Source: Pseudomonas sp. S35 (lineage in GTDB: Bacteria; Pseudomonadota; Gammaproteobacteria; Pseudomonadales; Pseudomonadaceae). From it: a stretch of DNA of 64,000 nucleotides. The notes under the pieces are model-generated. The model searched no databases. It saw nothing but the letters and a program-made list of their open reading frames with translations, and was not told the origin of the DNA. Location: contig NZ_CP019431.1 in assembly GCF_009866765.1 (NCBI RefSeq), forward strand, positions 5,022,001 to 5,086,000. Reading direction: 5' to 3'. This document shows positions 53,823 through 63,211 of the stretch, in pieces. A program made the translations under genes and the position numbers. Each line of letters starts with the position of its first letter. The first letter of the stretch is position 1.

Positions 53823-55325
53823 TTAAAGCCCAGGCTTGGTATCGACCTTCGCGGCTTGCTCATAACCATGGGCGACGGCCAGCAGCATGGGGTCGCTCCA
53901 GAGGGCACCGAAGAAGTAAGCGCTGGTCGGCACACCGCTCTCATCTTTACCGGAAGGTACCGAGATGCCTGGATAGCCGGCCACTGCGACCGCAAAATAG
54001 CTGTTCGTTTCGAAGTCCGACACCATAGCATCGAGCTTTTCACCGTCGATCAACTCATCTACGGTGCTGCGGAAATTTCGTATCAACGTATCCCATAGAG
54101 GCTTTCGCTCCTCGGTGGTCAGGGTGGACGCGTCAACTTCCTTGAGTAGCGGTTGGTGGTCACTCTCGGTGCCATCGCGTTTGTCATTGAACGAGATCAA
54201 CTCAGACACTGACTTGATCGGCAGCCCATTGCGCTTACTCAAGTAATCGTTCAATTCCTCCTTCACATCCGCGTACAGCAATTCGCCATAGCGGGAAGGG
54301 TCTGCCAAGCGCATGTTCACCGGTACCAGCACTGCGCCTTTGCCACTTAGCACTTGCAGGGTTTGACTGAATTGTGGGCTGTTGTCCATCGGCAGGATTT
54401 CGCCATTGATGGAAAAGGTTGCGGGATACCCGATACGTTTATCCTTCAACACGCCAGGCTTAAGCAGTGCGGTGTAGTCAATGCCTTCAGGCGCATTCGC
54501 ATTTGCCGCATCGTGAGGATCGGTTCCCGACATGGCGTTGAGCATCAATGCGGTATCAAACACCGAGCGCGCCATTGGCCCTGCCGTGTCCTGTCGATGG
54601 CTGGCGGGAATGATACCGCTGCGACTCAACAGGCCAACGCTGGGTTTGAAACCGACCACCCCGTTGAACGCTGCGGGCACGATGATGGATCCATTGGTCT
54701 CAGTGCCCACGGCAAGCGGTGCCAAGCCGGCAGCGACCGCAGCAGCCGAGCCTGAACTTGAACCGCCCACCTGCGCATCCGCGTGATGCGGGTTGAGCGT
54801 TTGCCCTCTCCGGCTGCTGAAGCCATCGGCGCCACCGCGAAAGCCGGCCAATTCAGTCAGGTTGGTTTTACCCAGAATCACCGCCCCCTGCGCACGCAGG
54901 CGCTCGACAATGAACGCGTCCTTGCTCGCCGCCGCGCCAATCAATCCATAGGCGCCCGCGCTGGTTTGCTGGGTGTCACCGGTCTCGATATTGTCCTTGA
55001 GCAGGACGGGAATGCCGTGCAGCGGGCCTCGAACCTTGCCACTGGCACGCTCGCGGTCGAGTTCGCGAGCAATCTCCAGCGCTTGAGGGTTGAGTTCGAT
55101 GATCGCTTTTAACGCCGGGTCCAGTTGGCGGATACGCTCTAGCAAGTAACTGACCAAATCTTGCGACTTGAGCCCGTCTGGCCGGCTCATTTGCTCGCTG
55201 AGCGTTCGAACACTGGCGTATTCCATACCCGGCGAAACCGCCTTGGCTGCATCAGTTGACGGCTGCCCACTCACCCAATTGGCCGTATTGCGAACCATTG
55301 CGTTAAAAACATAACTCACAAGCAT
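53823..55325 (-). CDS. Amidase signature family hydrolase
   Basis: 500-aa amidase with the Ser-cisSer-Lys triad: Lys in PVLLKDNIETGD, cis-Ser in QVGGSSSGSAAAVAAG and the nucleophile Ser in GTETNGSIIVPA. GIIPASHRQDTAGPMARSV is another family landmark. Substrate (peptide amide, aryl or aliphatic amide) cannot be told. The N-terminal 35 residues lack a clear signal sequence. The C-terminus ends 5 bp from the convergent XRE-like gene. Confidence 0.88.
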   Translation of the reverse strand: MLVSYVFNAMVRNTANWVSGQPSTDAAKAVSPGMEYASVRTLSEQMSRPDGLKSQDLVSYLLERIRQLDPALKAIIELNPQALEIARELDRERASGKVRGPLHGIPVLLKDNIETGDTQQTSAGAYGLIGAAASKDAFIVERLRAQGAVILGKTNLTELAGFRGGADGFSSRRGQTLNPHHADAQVGGSSSGSAAAVAAGLAPLAVGTETNGSIIVPAAFNGVVGFKPSVGLLSRSGIIPASHRQDTAGPMARSVFDTALMLNAMSGTDPHDAANANAPEGIDYTALLKPGVLKDKRIGYPATFSINGEILPMDNSPQFSQTLQVLSGKGAVLVPVNMRLADPSRYGELLYADVKEELNDYLSKRNGLPIKSVSELISFNDKRDGTESDHQPLLKEVDASTLTTEERKPLWDTLIRNFRSTVDELIDGEKLDAMVSDFETNSYFAVAVAGYPGISVPSGKDESGVPTSAYFFGALWSDPMLLAVAHGYEQAAKVDTKPGL

Positions 55326-55454
55326 GAACGGCTCCCGGGAAGGACAAGAAATAACTAAGTACCACCATTGATCCTCGCACCAGTCTAAAAACGCCCCGCC
55401 TCCAAGGGTATGAGCCGTAGGCCATTCACTGCGTAAGATTGTTCAACGCACTGG

Positions 55455-56020
55455 TTAACCCTGAGCATCCGCCAGGCAACGGGCACTGCGATACGCCTGT
55501 ATCAGCGTCGCCAGAGAATCCTTCGACCATCGTGCGCTATAGAACCAACATGTCGTTCCGTCCCCAAGCGGCTCGCCAAACACCGGGTACCCACTCCAGC
55601 AGGCCGCATGGAACGCAGCGCTTTGGCTGTCTGACACCAAGGCATCGAGCTGGAACTCACTTACAAGCTCATCGATTTCATTGCGACCGTTCTGATTGAA
55701 TCGCAGGATGTCGTCGGTCCGTTGTGCAGGCACTGACAACAGTTGCGCACCTGCCCTGCGCAGGATATCCAGCGCCCGCAGGAAGGGCTCACGGTGTTCA
55801 ATGAGTTCGTGGCCATTGCCCCCCCTGTAGCGGTCGGCAAACCCCACCCGCCTGCCTTCCAGCGCTTTGGCGGTGGTGAGGGTGTTGTCGCCATGCACCA
55901 GCGGTACTTCCACCATGACGGGCTCCGTGGGGTCGACACCACTCAGCGCGCAGAGTGCAAGCGCCGGGTCACGGAGGGTTTTCATCATCGGCCCCGGCAC
56001 GTCATACCTGGGGGTTGGCA
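55455..56020 (-). pseudogene. 5'-truncated second amidase
   Basis: The frame enters the amidase family at PRYDVPGPMMKTLRDPALAL (near 56020) and continues to the stop at 55455 with VGFADRYRG, ELVSEFQLDALVSDSQSAAF, and AACWSGYPVFGEPLGDGTTCWFYSARWSKDSL, the usual C-terminal region. About 190 codons remain. The catalytic Lys and both Ser regions are gone. Upstream codons are not amidase: they come from a simple repeat. It resembles the intact neighbour but is a distinct paralogue, probably left over from a tandem pair. Confidence 0.78.
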
Positions 56021-56349
56021 GACCAGCAACGGGAGGTTTCGTAAGGAGGCACTCTGCCTGCAAAGCGATGCCGCCTTTGGCGCCTTGCTGGTTGTGGCGA
56101 TCGCAAGGTTGCACTGATGGCGCTGATGGCGCTGATGGCGCTGATGGCGCTGGTGGCGGACAGGGTAGGCGAGAAAATAAGAGCGGCTCTTTCGGGCAGG
56201 GCAGCGATGGGAGCCAATTTATCCTACATATTCCTTCCATTAGAAACCGTCCTGGACCATGAGTTTGCCCAGATCATCGCACCTCGCCCGGCCATTTGTC
56301 GCAGAGCCGAAACACCCTGAAAACTCCTTTTCTTCAGCTAAAGCGTGGG
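56021..56349. other. Non-coding stretch with a 9-bp tandem repeat
   Basis: No gene seen. It carries the repeat at 56114-56158 and otherwise featureless sequence up to the MBL gene stop. Confidence 0.5.
56114..56158. repeat. Five tandem copies of CTGATGGCG
   Basis: Four perfect 9-bp copies and a fifth with A to G. Read on the minus strand it gives an Ala-Pro-Ser string, upstream of the amidase remnant. A simple repeat, prone to length change. Confidence 0.9.
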
Positions 56350-57396
56350 TTAACTCACAACATGTTCTTCCTGCCCTTGAGCCTCCACGTCCAACCACCA
56401 CGCGTACCCACGCTCAGGCTGGCTCAAGCTGAATGCCTGACCCATCGGTGGCGTGGCAATCGACACATTGCGCTCCCATGCCAGCGCCATGATCCGGTCA
56501 AACGGCTCGTGCCAGGCATGGAACGCCAGGTCGAAGGTGCCGTTGTGGATCGGCAGCAACCAACGCCCCTTGAGGTCGATATGCGCTTGCAAGGTTTGCT
56601 CCGGCTGCATGTGCACGTGGGGCCAGTCGACGTTGTAAGCACCGGTTTCCATCAGCGTCAGGTCAAACGGCCCGTACTGCTCGCCGATGCGCTTGAAACC
56701 GTCGAAGTAACCGGTATCGCCGCTGAAAAAGATTCGCCGAGCAGCATCGATCATCACCCAGGAACACCACAGCGTCTGGTTGCCATCAAACAGGCCGCGC
56801 CCGGAAAAATGCTGCGCCGGCGTGGCCACGAACCGAATGCCATCCACCTCGGTGCCCTGCCACCAATCCAGCTGGCGGACCTTGCCGGCCTCCACCCCCC
56901 ACTTGACCAGGATGTCGCCCACGCCCAACGGCGCAAGAAAGTAACGGGTCTTGTCGGCCAATTGCACGACGGCCTTACGGTCAAGGTGGTCGTAATGGTT
57001 ATGGGAAAGAATCACCGCCTCCAGAGGTGGCAGCTCTTCAAGGCTGATGGGCGGCTGGTGAAAGCGCTTGGGGCCGGCCCAACTGAACGGCGAGGCGCGC
57101 TCGGCAAATACCGGGTCGGTCAGCCAGAATTTACCGCGCATTTTCAGCAATACCGTGGAGTGCCCCAAGCGAAACACGCTGTGATCAGGGGCTGCCAACA
57201 GCTGCTCACGGGTCAGCGGCTGCACCGGGATAGTCCCGACCGGGCGCGTGGTGCGCGGCTTGTTAAACAGCATGTTCCAGAAAATACGCAGGGTTTTGCC
57301 AAACCCACCATGGGGCACAGGCGGGACGTTACTGAAGTGCGACGTGCCCTGATCAGCGGCAGATGAAGGGGCGACGCGCGATGAGAGGGTGGCCAT
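56350..57396 (-). CDS. MBL-fold metallo-hydrolase (NAPE-PLD / UlaG-like)
   Basis: 348 aa from the ATG at 57396. Metallo-beta-lactamase fold with the dinuclear metal motif LSHNHYDHLD, a distal His in ATPAQHFSGRG, Asp in FFSGDTGYFDG and a further His in LLPIHNGTFDLAFH. It resembles bacterial NAPE-PLD/RomA-like outer-envelope-associated hydrolases. There is no clear signal peptide, but a hydrophobic stretch is present at about 35-55. It is divergent from a TetR gene with a shared operator region, so it is probably its target. Confidence 0.88.
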   Translation of the reverse strand: MATLSSRVAPSSAADQGTSHFSNVPPVPHGGFGKTLRIFWNMLFNKPRTTRPVGTIPVQPLTREQLLAAPDHSVFRLGHSTVLLKMRGKFWLTDPVFAERASPFSWAGPKRFHQPPISLEELPPLEAVILSHNHYDHLDRKAVVQLADKTRYFLAPLGVGDILVKWGVEAGKVRQLDWWQGTEVDGIRFVATPAQHFSGRGLFDGNQTLWCSWVMIDAARRIFFSGDTGYFDGFKRIGEQYGPFDLTLMETGAYNVDWPHVHMQPEQTLQAHIDLKGRWLLPIHNGTFDLAFHAWHEPFDRIMALAWERNVSIATPPMGQAFSLSQPERGYAWWLDVEAQGQEEHVVS

Positions 57397-57424
57397 TGCA
57401 GAGTGACTCCTACGGTCCGCTGAC

Positions 57425-57495
57425 AAATTACACTGCACAGTGTAGTTTCAAGATTGCAACAAAATCCGGAGCAAGTAAACTGTCGAGTGTAATTT
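57425..57495. promoter_or_regulatory. Palindromic operators between the MBL and TetR genes
   Basis: ACACTG-CA-CAGTGT lies within AAATTACACTGCACAGTG (57425-57448 overall). A second, partly matching site AAACTGTCGAGTGTAATTT is at 57477-57495. Both share AGTGTA and AAACT ends. TetR repressors usually bind such paired palindromes between divergent genes. Confidence 0.65.
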
Positions 57496-57517
57496 AGCCC
57501 CTGAGCCGAGCCCCACC

Positions 57518-58144
57518 ATGACTGCCCCTCAACGCCTCACCGACCGTAAACGCCAGGCCATTGTGGCAGCGGCCATCGCCGAATTTCGCGAGAACGGCTT
57601 CGAGGTGACCAGCATGGACAAGATCGCTGCCACTGCGGGCGTCTCCAAGCGCACGGTGTACAACCACTTCCCCAGCAAAGAAGAGTTGTTCGCCGAGATC
57701 CTCCACCAACTGTGGGCCAGCAGCGTCGCGCAACTCGACGTCAGCTACACCAGCGACCGCCCGCTGCGCGAGCAATTGCGCGGGTTGCTGGAGGCAAAGA
57801 TGAAGATGATGTCGGACGCCAATTTCCTCGACCTGGCACGGGTCGCCATCGCCGCCACCATCCATTCCCCAGAACGAGCGCAAGACATGGTCACCCGCCT
57901 GAGCCAGCGCGAAGAGGGTTTCACCCAGTGGGTACGTGCCGCCCAGGAAGACGGCCGCCTGTGCTGCACCGACCCCGCCTTCGCGGCTCATCAGATCCAG
58001 AGCCTGCTCAAGGCCTTCGCGTTCTGGCCCCAGATCACCCTGGGCCAGCCCACCCTCGACGCCCCCAACCAAGCCAGTGTGATCGAGTCCGCCATCGACC
58101 TGTTCCTGGCCGGCTACGAAGTCACGCCGCTGCCCGCCCAGTGA
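57518..58144 (+). CDS. TetR-family repressor
   Basis: 208 aa. N-terminal HTH at about residues 10-55: VAAAIAEFRENGFEVTSMDK and IAATAGVSKRTVYNHFPSKEELF. The C-terminal ligand domain (about 75-205) is helical, with REQLRGLLEAKMKMMSDANFL and a hydrophobic end. It probably controls the divergent MBL-fold hydrolase and itself through the operators at 57425-57495. Ligand unknown. Confidence 0.9.
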   Translation: MTAPQRLTDRKRQAIVAAAIAEFRENGFEVTSMDKIAATAGVSKRTVYNHFPSKEELFAEILHQLWASSVAQLDVSYTSDRPLREQLRGLLEAKMKMMSDANFLDLARVAIAATIHSPERAQDMVTRLSQREEGFTQWVRAAQEDGRLCCTDPAFAAHQIQSLLKAFAFWPQITLGQPTLDAPNQASVIESAIDLFLAGYEVTPLPAQ

Positions 58145-58335
58145 TGCCTGTTGTATAAGCGACACTAAAGGTCGTTTTTGACGCTTTCGCCCTCTGTTTT
58201 GCGCAAATGGCCTGGAAGGCCACTGATTATTGCCACGCTAATCACTGACAATATTCACCGGCCTTATCCGATCAACGGCTCATCCAGCGAACGCGCGCCG
58301 CCGTATAGGTAAAAAAGCAGCTCAACCGGGATTCT

Positions 58336-59394
58336 ATGGAAAACAGACAAGGCAAAGGACTTTCGTTTGCCAGACGCATCTACAGGCCCAGGATCATCGG
58401 CTCTGCCATGTGCAGCATCAGTGTGATTGCGGCCCTGTATCCGTTGGCGATGCCTGGATGGGTCTGGGCAGTGCTGCTGGCCAATGGTTTTGTCTGGCCG
58501 CACCTGGCGTATCAAATGGCTACACGCGCCAAAGTCCCCTATGACGCCGAACGTCGCAACCTGGTGTATGACGCGTTATTCAGCGGCTTCTGGGCCGCGG
58601 CGTTGCAATTCGCGCCCTTGACCACCGTGACCTTGCTGTCGATGGTCTCCATGAACAACGTCGCCGCGGGCGGTAAACGCCTGCTGTTACGCGGCATAGT
58701 CGCCCAAGTATTGGGTGCCGGGGTGGCGATCGCGTTGTTCGGCCTGCACTTCAACCCCAGCGTCAACCTGGCTCAGGTGTACGCGTGCCTGCCAATGCTG
58801 ACGCTCTACCCGATGGCCATCGGCATGATCTGCTATCAATTGGCGATCAAGCTATCGGAACACAAACGCGCCCTCAGTGCCCTGAGCCGCATCGACAGCC
58901 TCACAGGGTTGCTCAATCACGGCTCCTGGAAAGACTTGCTGCACCTCAAGTTCCATAAGTGCCAACAGCAACACACCCACGCCACGATTGCGTTGATCGA
59001 TATCGACCATTTCAAGCAGATCAACGATACCCATGGCCATATCGTCGGCGACGCCGTGCTCCGCCAATTGAGCCTGGAATTGAGGCGTAACCTGCGGGAA
59101 AACGACCTGGCTGGACGTTACGGAGGCGATGAATTCTGTGTGATCCTTCCGCAAATGTCACAGGACGAAGCCGCACGGGTCATGGAGCGCATTCGCGAAA
59201 TCTTCAGCAACTATCGCGCTCCGCACATCCCAAACCTATGCGTGAGCCTGAGCATTGGCCTGGCGGATTTCCAGCCCTCCTTCACCGACGCTGCCATGTG
59301 GCTGAATGCTGCGGACAGGGCGCTGTATGCCGCGAAGGACACCGGGCGCAACCGGGTGAATCTGAGCGACGCAAGAGTCGCCTATTCGGCCTGA
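58336..59394 (+). CDS. MASE2-domain diguanylate cyclase
   Basis: Makes c-di-GMP from GTP at the inner membrane. 352 aa. The MASE2 membrane sensor takes up about residues 10-175 (RRIYRPRIIGSAMCSISVIA; PGWVWAVLLANGFVWPHLAY). The GGDEF domain (about 185-345) has DSLTGLLNHGSW, DIDHFKQINDTHGHIVGD and RYGGDEF. The inhibitory I-site RxxD is present as REND five residues before GGDEF, so product inhibition is expected. AdrA/DgcC-like. Near an amrZ and flgZ containing region, it fits the c-di-GMP/motility theme. Confidence 0.93.
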   Translation: MENRQGKGLSFARRIYRPRIIGSAMCSISVIAALYPLAMPGWVWAVLLANGFVWPHLAYQMATRAKVPYDAERRNLVYDALFSGFWAAALQFAPLTTVTLLSMVSMNNVAAGGKRLLLRGIVAQVLGAGVAIALFGLHFNPSVNLAQVYACLPMLTLYPMAIGMICYQLAIKLSEHKRALSALSRIDSLTGLLNHGSWKDLLHLKFHKCQQQHTHATIALIDIDHFKQINDTHGHIVGDAVLRQLSLELRRNLRENDLAGRYGGDEFCVILPQMSQDEAARVMERIREIFSNYRAPHIPNLCVSLSIGLADFQPSFTDAAMWLNAADRALYAAKDTGRNRVNLSDARVAYSA

Positions 59395-59634
59395 TATCGC
59401 CCTGCTTGGCACCCAAGAAGATGGCGTAGAGCCACCATTTGTCGCCTACCCAAAAAAGGTCCTGCCTTTGGGGCGAACTTCTTGTCACGCTGATCACTCT
59501 GAATCCCCTGTTCTATCCCCCCTCTGTCAGCGCCAGGAAGCCGACAATGAGCACGTCAACCGTAGGCCAAGCGCCGTACGGGGGCAGGCGCCCCAACATG
59601 GAAAACCCCGACGTTGCTTGCCCGAGCCCCAACG

Positions 59635-60954
59635 ATGCTATTCAACAGCCATAAAAAAACCATCCACACCCTGCAACACCGGGTGGCCCATCAGGCCAGC
59701 ATACTGGACGCCATCGAGCGCTCCATGGCGGTGATCGAATTCGACCCGCAAGGCAACGTGCTGCGGGCCAATGACAACTTCCTGCAGACGATGGGCTATC
59801 GCGCCGAGCAGGTTGTGGGGCAGCCTCACCGGATGTTCTGCACAGCGGCGTTCGCCCGTAGCGCTGAGTACCATCAGTTGTGGTCGAGCCTGCGCAGCGG
59901 CCAGTTCCAATCAGGCACGTTCGAACGCGTAGGCAACAACGGTCAGTCGGTGTGGCTGCAAGCCAGCTACAACCCGGTATGTGACGACGCAGGCCATGTG
60001 ATCAAGGTGGTGAAGTTCGCCATGAACGTGACCCCGCGCCTGCAAGCCGAGAGTGAAGCCAACGCCAAACTGGAAGCGATTGGCCGGGCCATGGCGGTGA
60101 TCGAGTTCAACCTCGACGGTACCATCATCACGGCCAACGCCAACTTCCTGCAGCGTATGGGCTACAGCCTGGCGCAGATCCAGGGCAAGCATCACCGCCT
60201 GTTCTGCACGACGGAGTTGGCCAACAGCAAGGCCTACAGCGAGTTCTGGCAGCGCCTCAACCAGGGAGAATTGTTCAGTGGCCAATTCGAGCGCGTGGAT
60301 AAAAATGGCCGAACGGTGTGGCTCGAAGCCAACTACAACCCGGTGTACGACGCCAGCGGGCACCTGTGCAAAGTGGTCAAGTTCGCCTCGGACGTCACCG
60401 CCAACGTGCAGCAATATGCAGCGGATGCAGCAAGCGCGGCCCAGGCCTATCACATCTCGCTGAACACCCGGCACATCGCCGAAAAAGGCGCCGAGGTGAT
60501 CCAGCAAAGTGCCAGCGGCATGCGCGAAATTGCCGCCGACATCGACGGCTCCTCGCAACTGATCGCCAAGCTGGGCGAGCGCTCCCAACAGATCACCACC
60601 ATCGTCAACACCATTCGCGGCATCGCCGACCAGACCAACCTGCTGGCGCTCAATGCGGCCATCGAGGCGGCACGCGCGGGTGAGCAAGGTCGTGGGTTTG
60701 CCGTAGTGGCCGATGAAGTTCGCCAATTGGCCGCACGCACCAGCGGCTCGACGGCGGAAATTTCCAGCATGATCGCGATGATCCAGGCCGAAACCCGCCA
60801 GGCCATCGACAGCATGGACAACACCCGCGACCGCGCCGCCCAAGGCGTAGACCTGGCCAACCGCGCCGGCACGGTGATCCTGCAGATTCGCGAAGGCACC
60901 AGCGAGGCGGTGCAGGCCGTGAGCGCGTTCGCCAATGAGCGGGGCAACCGCTGA
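59635..60954 (+). CDS. Cytosolic PAS-PAS methyl-accepting chemotaxis protein
   Basis: 439 aa from ATG at 59635 ([14 protein letters not shown]). Two PAS domains (about residues 20-145 and 150-265) are near duplicates: each has ERSMAVIEF or GRAMAVIEF and ends with [11 protein letters not shown] or [11 protein letters not shown]. No membrane segment is seen, so it is a soluble Aer/BdlA-like receptor. The signalling domain carries the CheA/CheW contact hairpin [23 protein letters not shown] (key residues in the tip) and [19 protein letters not shown]. The protein is short after this tip. Binding of haem or flavin by the PAS domains is possible but cannot be read. Confidence 0.92.
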   Translation: MLFNSHKKTIHTLQHRVAHQASILDAIERSMAVIEFDPQGNVLRANDNFLQTMGYRAEQVVGQPHRMFCTAAFARSAEYHQLWSSLRSGQFQSGTFERVGNNGQSVWLQASYNPVCDDAGHVIKVVKFAMNVTPRLQAESEANAKLEAIGRAMAVIEFNLDGTIITANANFLQRMGYSLAQIQGKHHRLFCTTELANSKAYSEFWQRLNQGELFSGQFERVDKNGRTVWLEANYNPVYDASGHLCKVVKFASDVTANVQQYAADAASAAQAYHISLNTRHIAEKGAEVIQQSASGMREIAADIDGSSQLIAKLGERSQQITTIVNTIRGIADQTNLLALNAAIEAARAGEQGRGFAVVADEVRQLAARTSGSTAEISSMIAMIQAETRQAIDSMDNTRDRAAQGVDLANRAGTVILQIREGTSEAVQAVSAFANERGNR

Positions 60955-61029
60955 CCCGATCTTCATGCGGGCGGCGGGCGGCTCGGTCTATAGTGTTTCC
61001 TTGTCTTACGTTGAAGATTAGAGCCCAAC

Positions 61030-61548
61030 ATGACCCCAGATACCCCTGAAGTCGCCCCCGTCGATCACCTGCGCTTCCACCGCCCCCACGCGCACCTGGC
61101 ACCGACCTTCGGCAACGACACCTTTGCCCTCAAGGCCGAAGCTTTCGCCCGATTCTTCGGCACGCCGACCTTTCTGGGCGCGCAAACCGCAATCGTGGTG
61201 CTGTGGGTGGTGCTGAACATGACCGGCATTACCCACTTCGACGTGTACCCGTTCATCCTGCTTAACCTGGCCTTCAGCCTGCAATCGGCCTATGCCGCGC
61301 CACTGATCCTGTTGGCCCAGACGCGCCAGGCCGCCCGGGACAAGGCCCAGTCCGACGCCGATGCCCAGCACCGTGAAGCCCTGGCCATCGCCAACACCGA
61401 GCGTCAGGCCCAGGCTGCGCAGACCACCAAACAATTGCTGGAATTGCTGGAGCAAAACACTCGGCTCACGGAAATGACCAAGCAACTGACAGAACATATC
61501 GAGAGCCTGACGTGTGAAATGCATGAGCACTTTGTGCGAAAAATCTAA
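61030..61548 (+). CDS. DUF1003 membrane protein
   Basis: 172 aa. The DUF1003 core has two membrane helices (GAQTAIVVLWVVLNM and PFILLNLAFSLQSAYAAPLIL) with FDVYPFILLNLAFS and QSAYAAPLILLAQTRQAARDK between and after. The last 60 residues are a long, charged coiled coil. Function unknown; the family is widespread. It converges with the LysR gene, overlapping it by 4 bp at the 3' ends. Confidence 0.88.
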   Translation: MTPDTPEVAPVDHLRFHRPHAHLAPTFGNDTFALKAEAFARFFGTPTFLGAQTAIVVLWVVLNMTGITHFDVYPFILLNLAFSLQSAYAAPLILLAQTRQAARDKAQSDADAQHREALAIANTERQAQAAQTTKQLLELLEQNTRLTEMTKQLTEHIESLTCEMHEHFVRKI

Positions 61549-62429
61549 TGCCCCGGCAGGCGTACATGCCGTCCCAACTCATCAAACAACGTCACCACTG
61601 AACGCAATGCCCGGCAATCGGGACGCGTGAGCAACCATAGCGCCGTGTCATGCCCCGCCAACGCAGGGCCCAGCGGTTGCAGCGTGCCATCCAAAAGAAA
61701 GTCCGGCAACGCCGCCACGCCCAGTCCGGCGCGCACCAACTCGGTCACCGACAACATGCTGTTGCAGCGATAACTGGGGCGCACACCCGGCAACTGTTCG
61801 CGGCGCCAGGCAACCGTGGGGTGGTCGGGCAAGAAGTCATCCGGCGCGATCCAAGCCAGCTCCGCCAGTTCGCGGCCTGCATGGTGGAGTGCATAGTCAG
61901 CACTCGCACAGACTTGGTACGACACAGCGCCGAGACAACGTCCTACGAGATGCTCCGGCGGCGTCTGGGTAAGGCGTAGGGCAATGTCCGCGTCGCGGCG
62001 GCTGAGGTTGGCGAAATCGTTGGAGGTGCTCAACTCGAGGGTCAGCGCCGGGTACTTGGGCATGAACTGCGCCAGCGCCGGCAGCAGCAAGCCTTGCAGC
62101 ACCGAATCGGTACAGGTCAGGCGCACCGTGCCGCTGATCACTTCACCGCCCTGCTCCACGCCAATACGCGCCGCTTCCAACGCCTGTTCGGCACGCTCGG
62201 CCTGCTGCGCCAGGTGGGTGGCCAGGCTGGTGGGCAAGTAACCGGCGCGGCTTTTTTCAAACAGCGTCTGGCCCAGCGCCGCCTCCAGGCGCCGTACCGC
62301 GCGGAACACCGTGGACACGTCCACCCGCAACAACGCCGCCGCCCGCGCCAGGGAGCCGCCGCGTACCAGGGCGAGGATCAGCGAGAGGTCGGGGTAGTCA
62401 ATTGAATAGTGCGCTGGCGCATAGAGCAT
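61545..62429 (-). CDS. LysR-family transcriptional regulator
   Basis: 294 aa from ATG at 62429 (MLYAPAHYSIDYPDLSLILAL); a longer frame upstream lacks LysR sequence. The HTH (about residues 15-70) reads ALVRGGSLARAAALLRVDVS and TVFRAVRRLEAALGQTLFEK. The effector domain starts near 95. It is divergent from the GATase-like gene at 62510, with 80 bp between them, so it probably regulates that pair. Confidence 0.92.
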   Translation of the reverse strand: MLYAPAHYSIDYPDLSLILALVRGGSLARAAALLRVDVSTVFRAVRRLEAALGQTLFEKSRAGYLPTSLATHLAQQAERAEQALEAARIGVEQGGEVISGTVRLTCTDSVLQGLLLPALAQFMPKYPALTLELSTSNDFANLSRRDADIALRLTQTPPEHLVGRCLGAVSYQVCASADYALHHAGRELAELAWIAPDDFLPDHPTVAWRREQLPGVRPSYRCNSMLSVTELVRAGLGVAALPDFLLDGTLQPLGPALAGHDTALWLLTRPDCRALRSVVTLFDELGRHVRLPGH

Positions 62430-62509
62430 GTGGGTAAACGCCAATATTGATTGCGTGAGCGCCAATCTATAGTGCGCCTCAACCCGCCACAAGCCATGGA
62501 GCGCACACG

Positions 62510-63211
62510 ATGACAGCCACACGCCTACGCCTCGCCTTGATTGGCGATTACAACCCGGACGTGACCGCGCACCAGGCGATTCCCGTGGCCCTGCAACGGG
62601 CAGCCAACGACCTGGGCCTGAGCATCCATGTGCAGTGGCTCGACACCGACACCCTGCCTGAATCGCTGCACGACTTCGACGGGTTCTGGTGCGTACCCGC
62701 CACCCCTTACCGCGATACCGACGGCGCACTGCGCGCGATCCGTTTTGCCCGCGAGCAGCGCCGCCCATTCCTCGGCACCTGTGGTGGTTTTCAACATGCA
62801 CTGCTGGAATATGCCCGCAACGTACTGGGTTGGGCCGATGCCGAACACGGCGAAGTGGCCCCTGACGCAAAACGCGCCGTGATCACACCCTTGACCTGCG
62901 CGTTGGTGGAAGCGACCGACACGGTACGTTTAGTGCCCTACACGCGCATTGCCGACGCCTACGGTAGCCTTGATCTTGAGGAAGGTTATCGCTGCCGTTA
63001 CGGAGTGAACCCCGAGTTTGCCCGCGCGTTGCTGGAGGGCGATCTGATCGCCTGCGGTCACGACCGCGCAGGCGACCTGCGTGCGGTGGAATTGCTCGAC
63101 CACCCTTTCTTTGTCGCCACCCTGTTCCAGCCCGAGCGCACGGCGCTCAAGGGCATCACGCCCCCCTTGGCGAGCGCCCTGCTCAAGGCGTGCCTGGCGC
63201 AATCGGCATGA
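62510..63211 (+). CDS. CTP-synthase-like glutamine amidotransferase domain protein
   Basis: Stand-alone class I GATase-like protein of 233 aa, similar to the C-terminal half of CTP synthase (often named CTP synthase C-terminal region-related protein). The nucleophile elbow is FLGTCGGFQHALLEYARN (Cys91). The His of the usual HPE triad element is replaced: HPFFVATLFQPE has Gln207 instead of His. The synthetase half is absent. It overlaps the next gene by 4 nt and is divergent from a LysR gene. The role may be hydrolysis of another amide or ligand binding. Confidence 0.85.
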   Translation: MTATRLRLALIGDYNPDVTAHQAIPVALQRAANDLGLSIHVQWLDTDTLPESLHDFDGFWCVPATPYRDTDGALRAIRFAREQRRPFLGTCGGFQHALLEYARNVLGWADAEHGEVAPDAKRAVITPLTCALVEATDTVRLVPYTRIADAYGSLDLEEGYRCRYGVNPEFARALLEGDLIACGHDRAGDLRAVELLDHPFFVATLFQPERTALKGITPPLASALLKACLAQSA

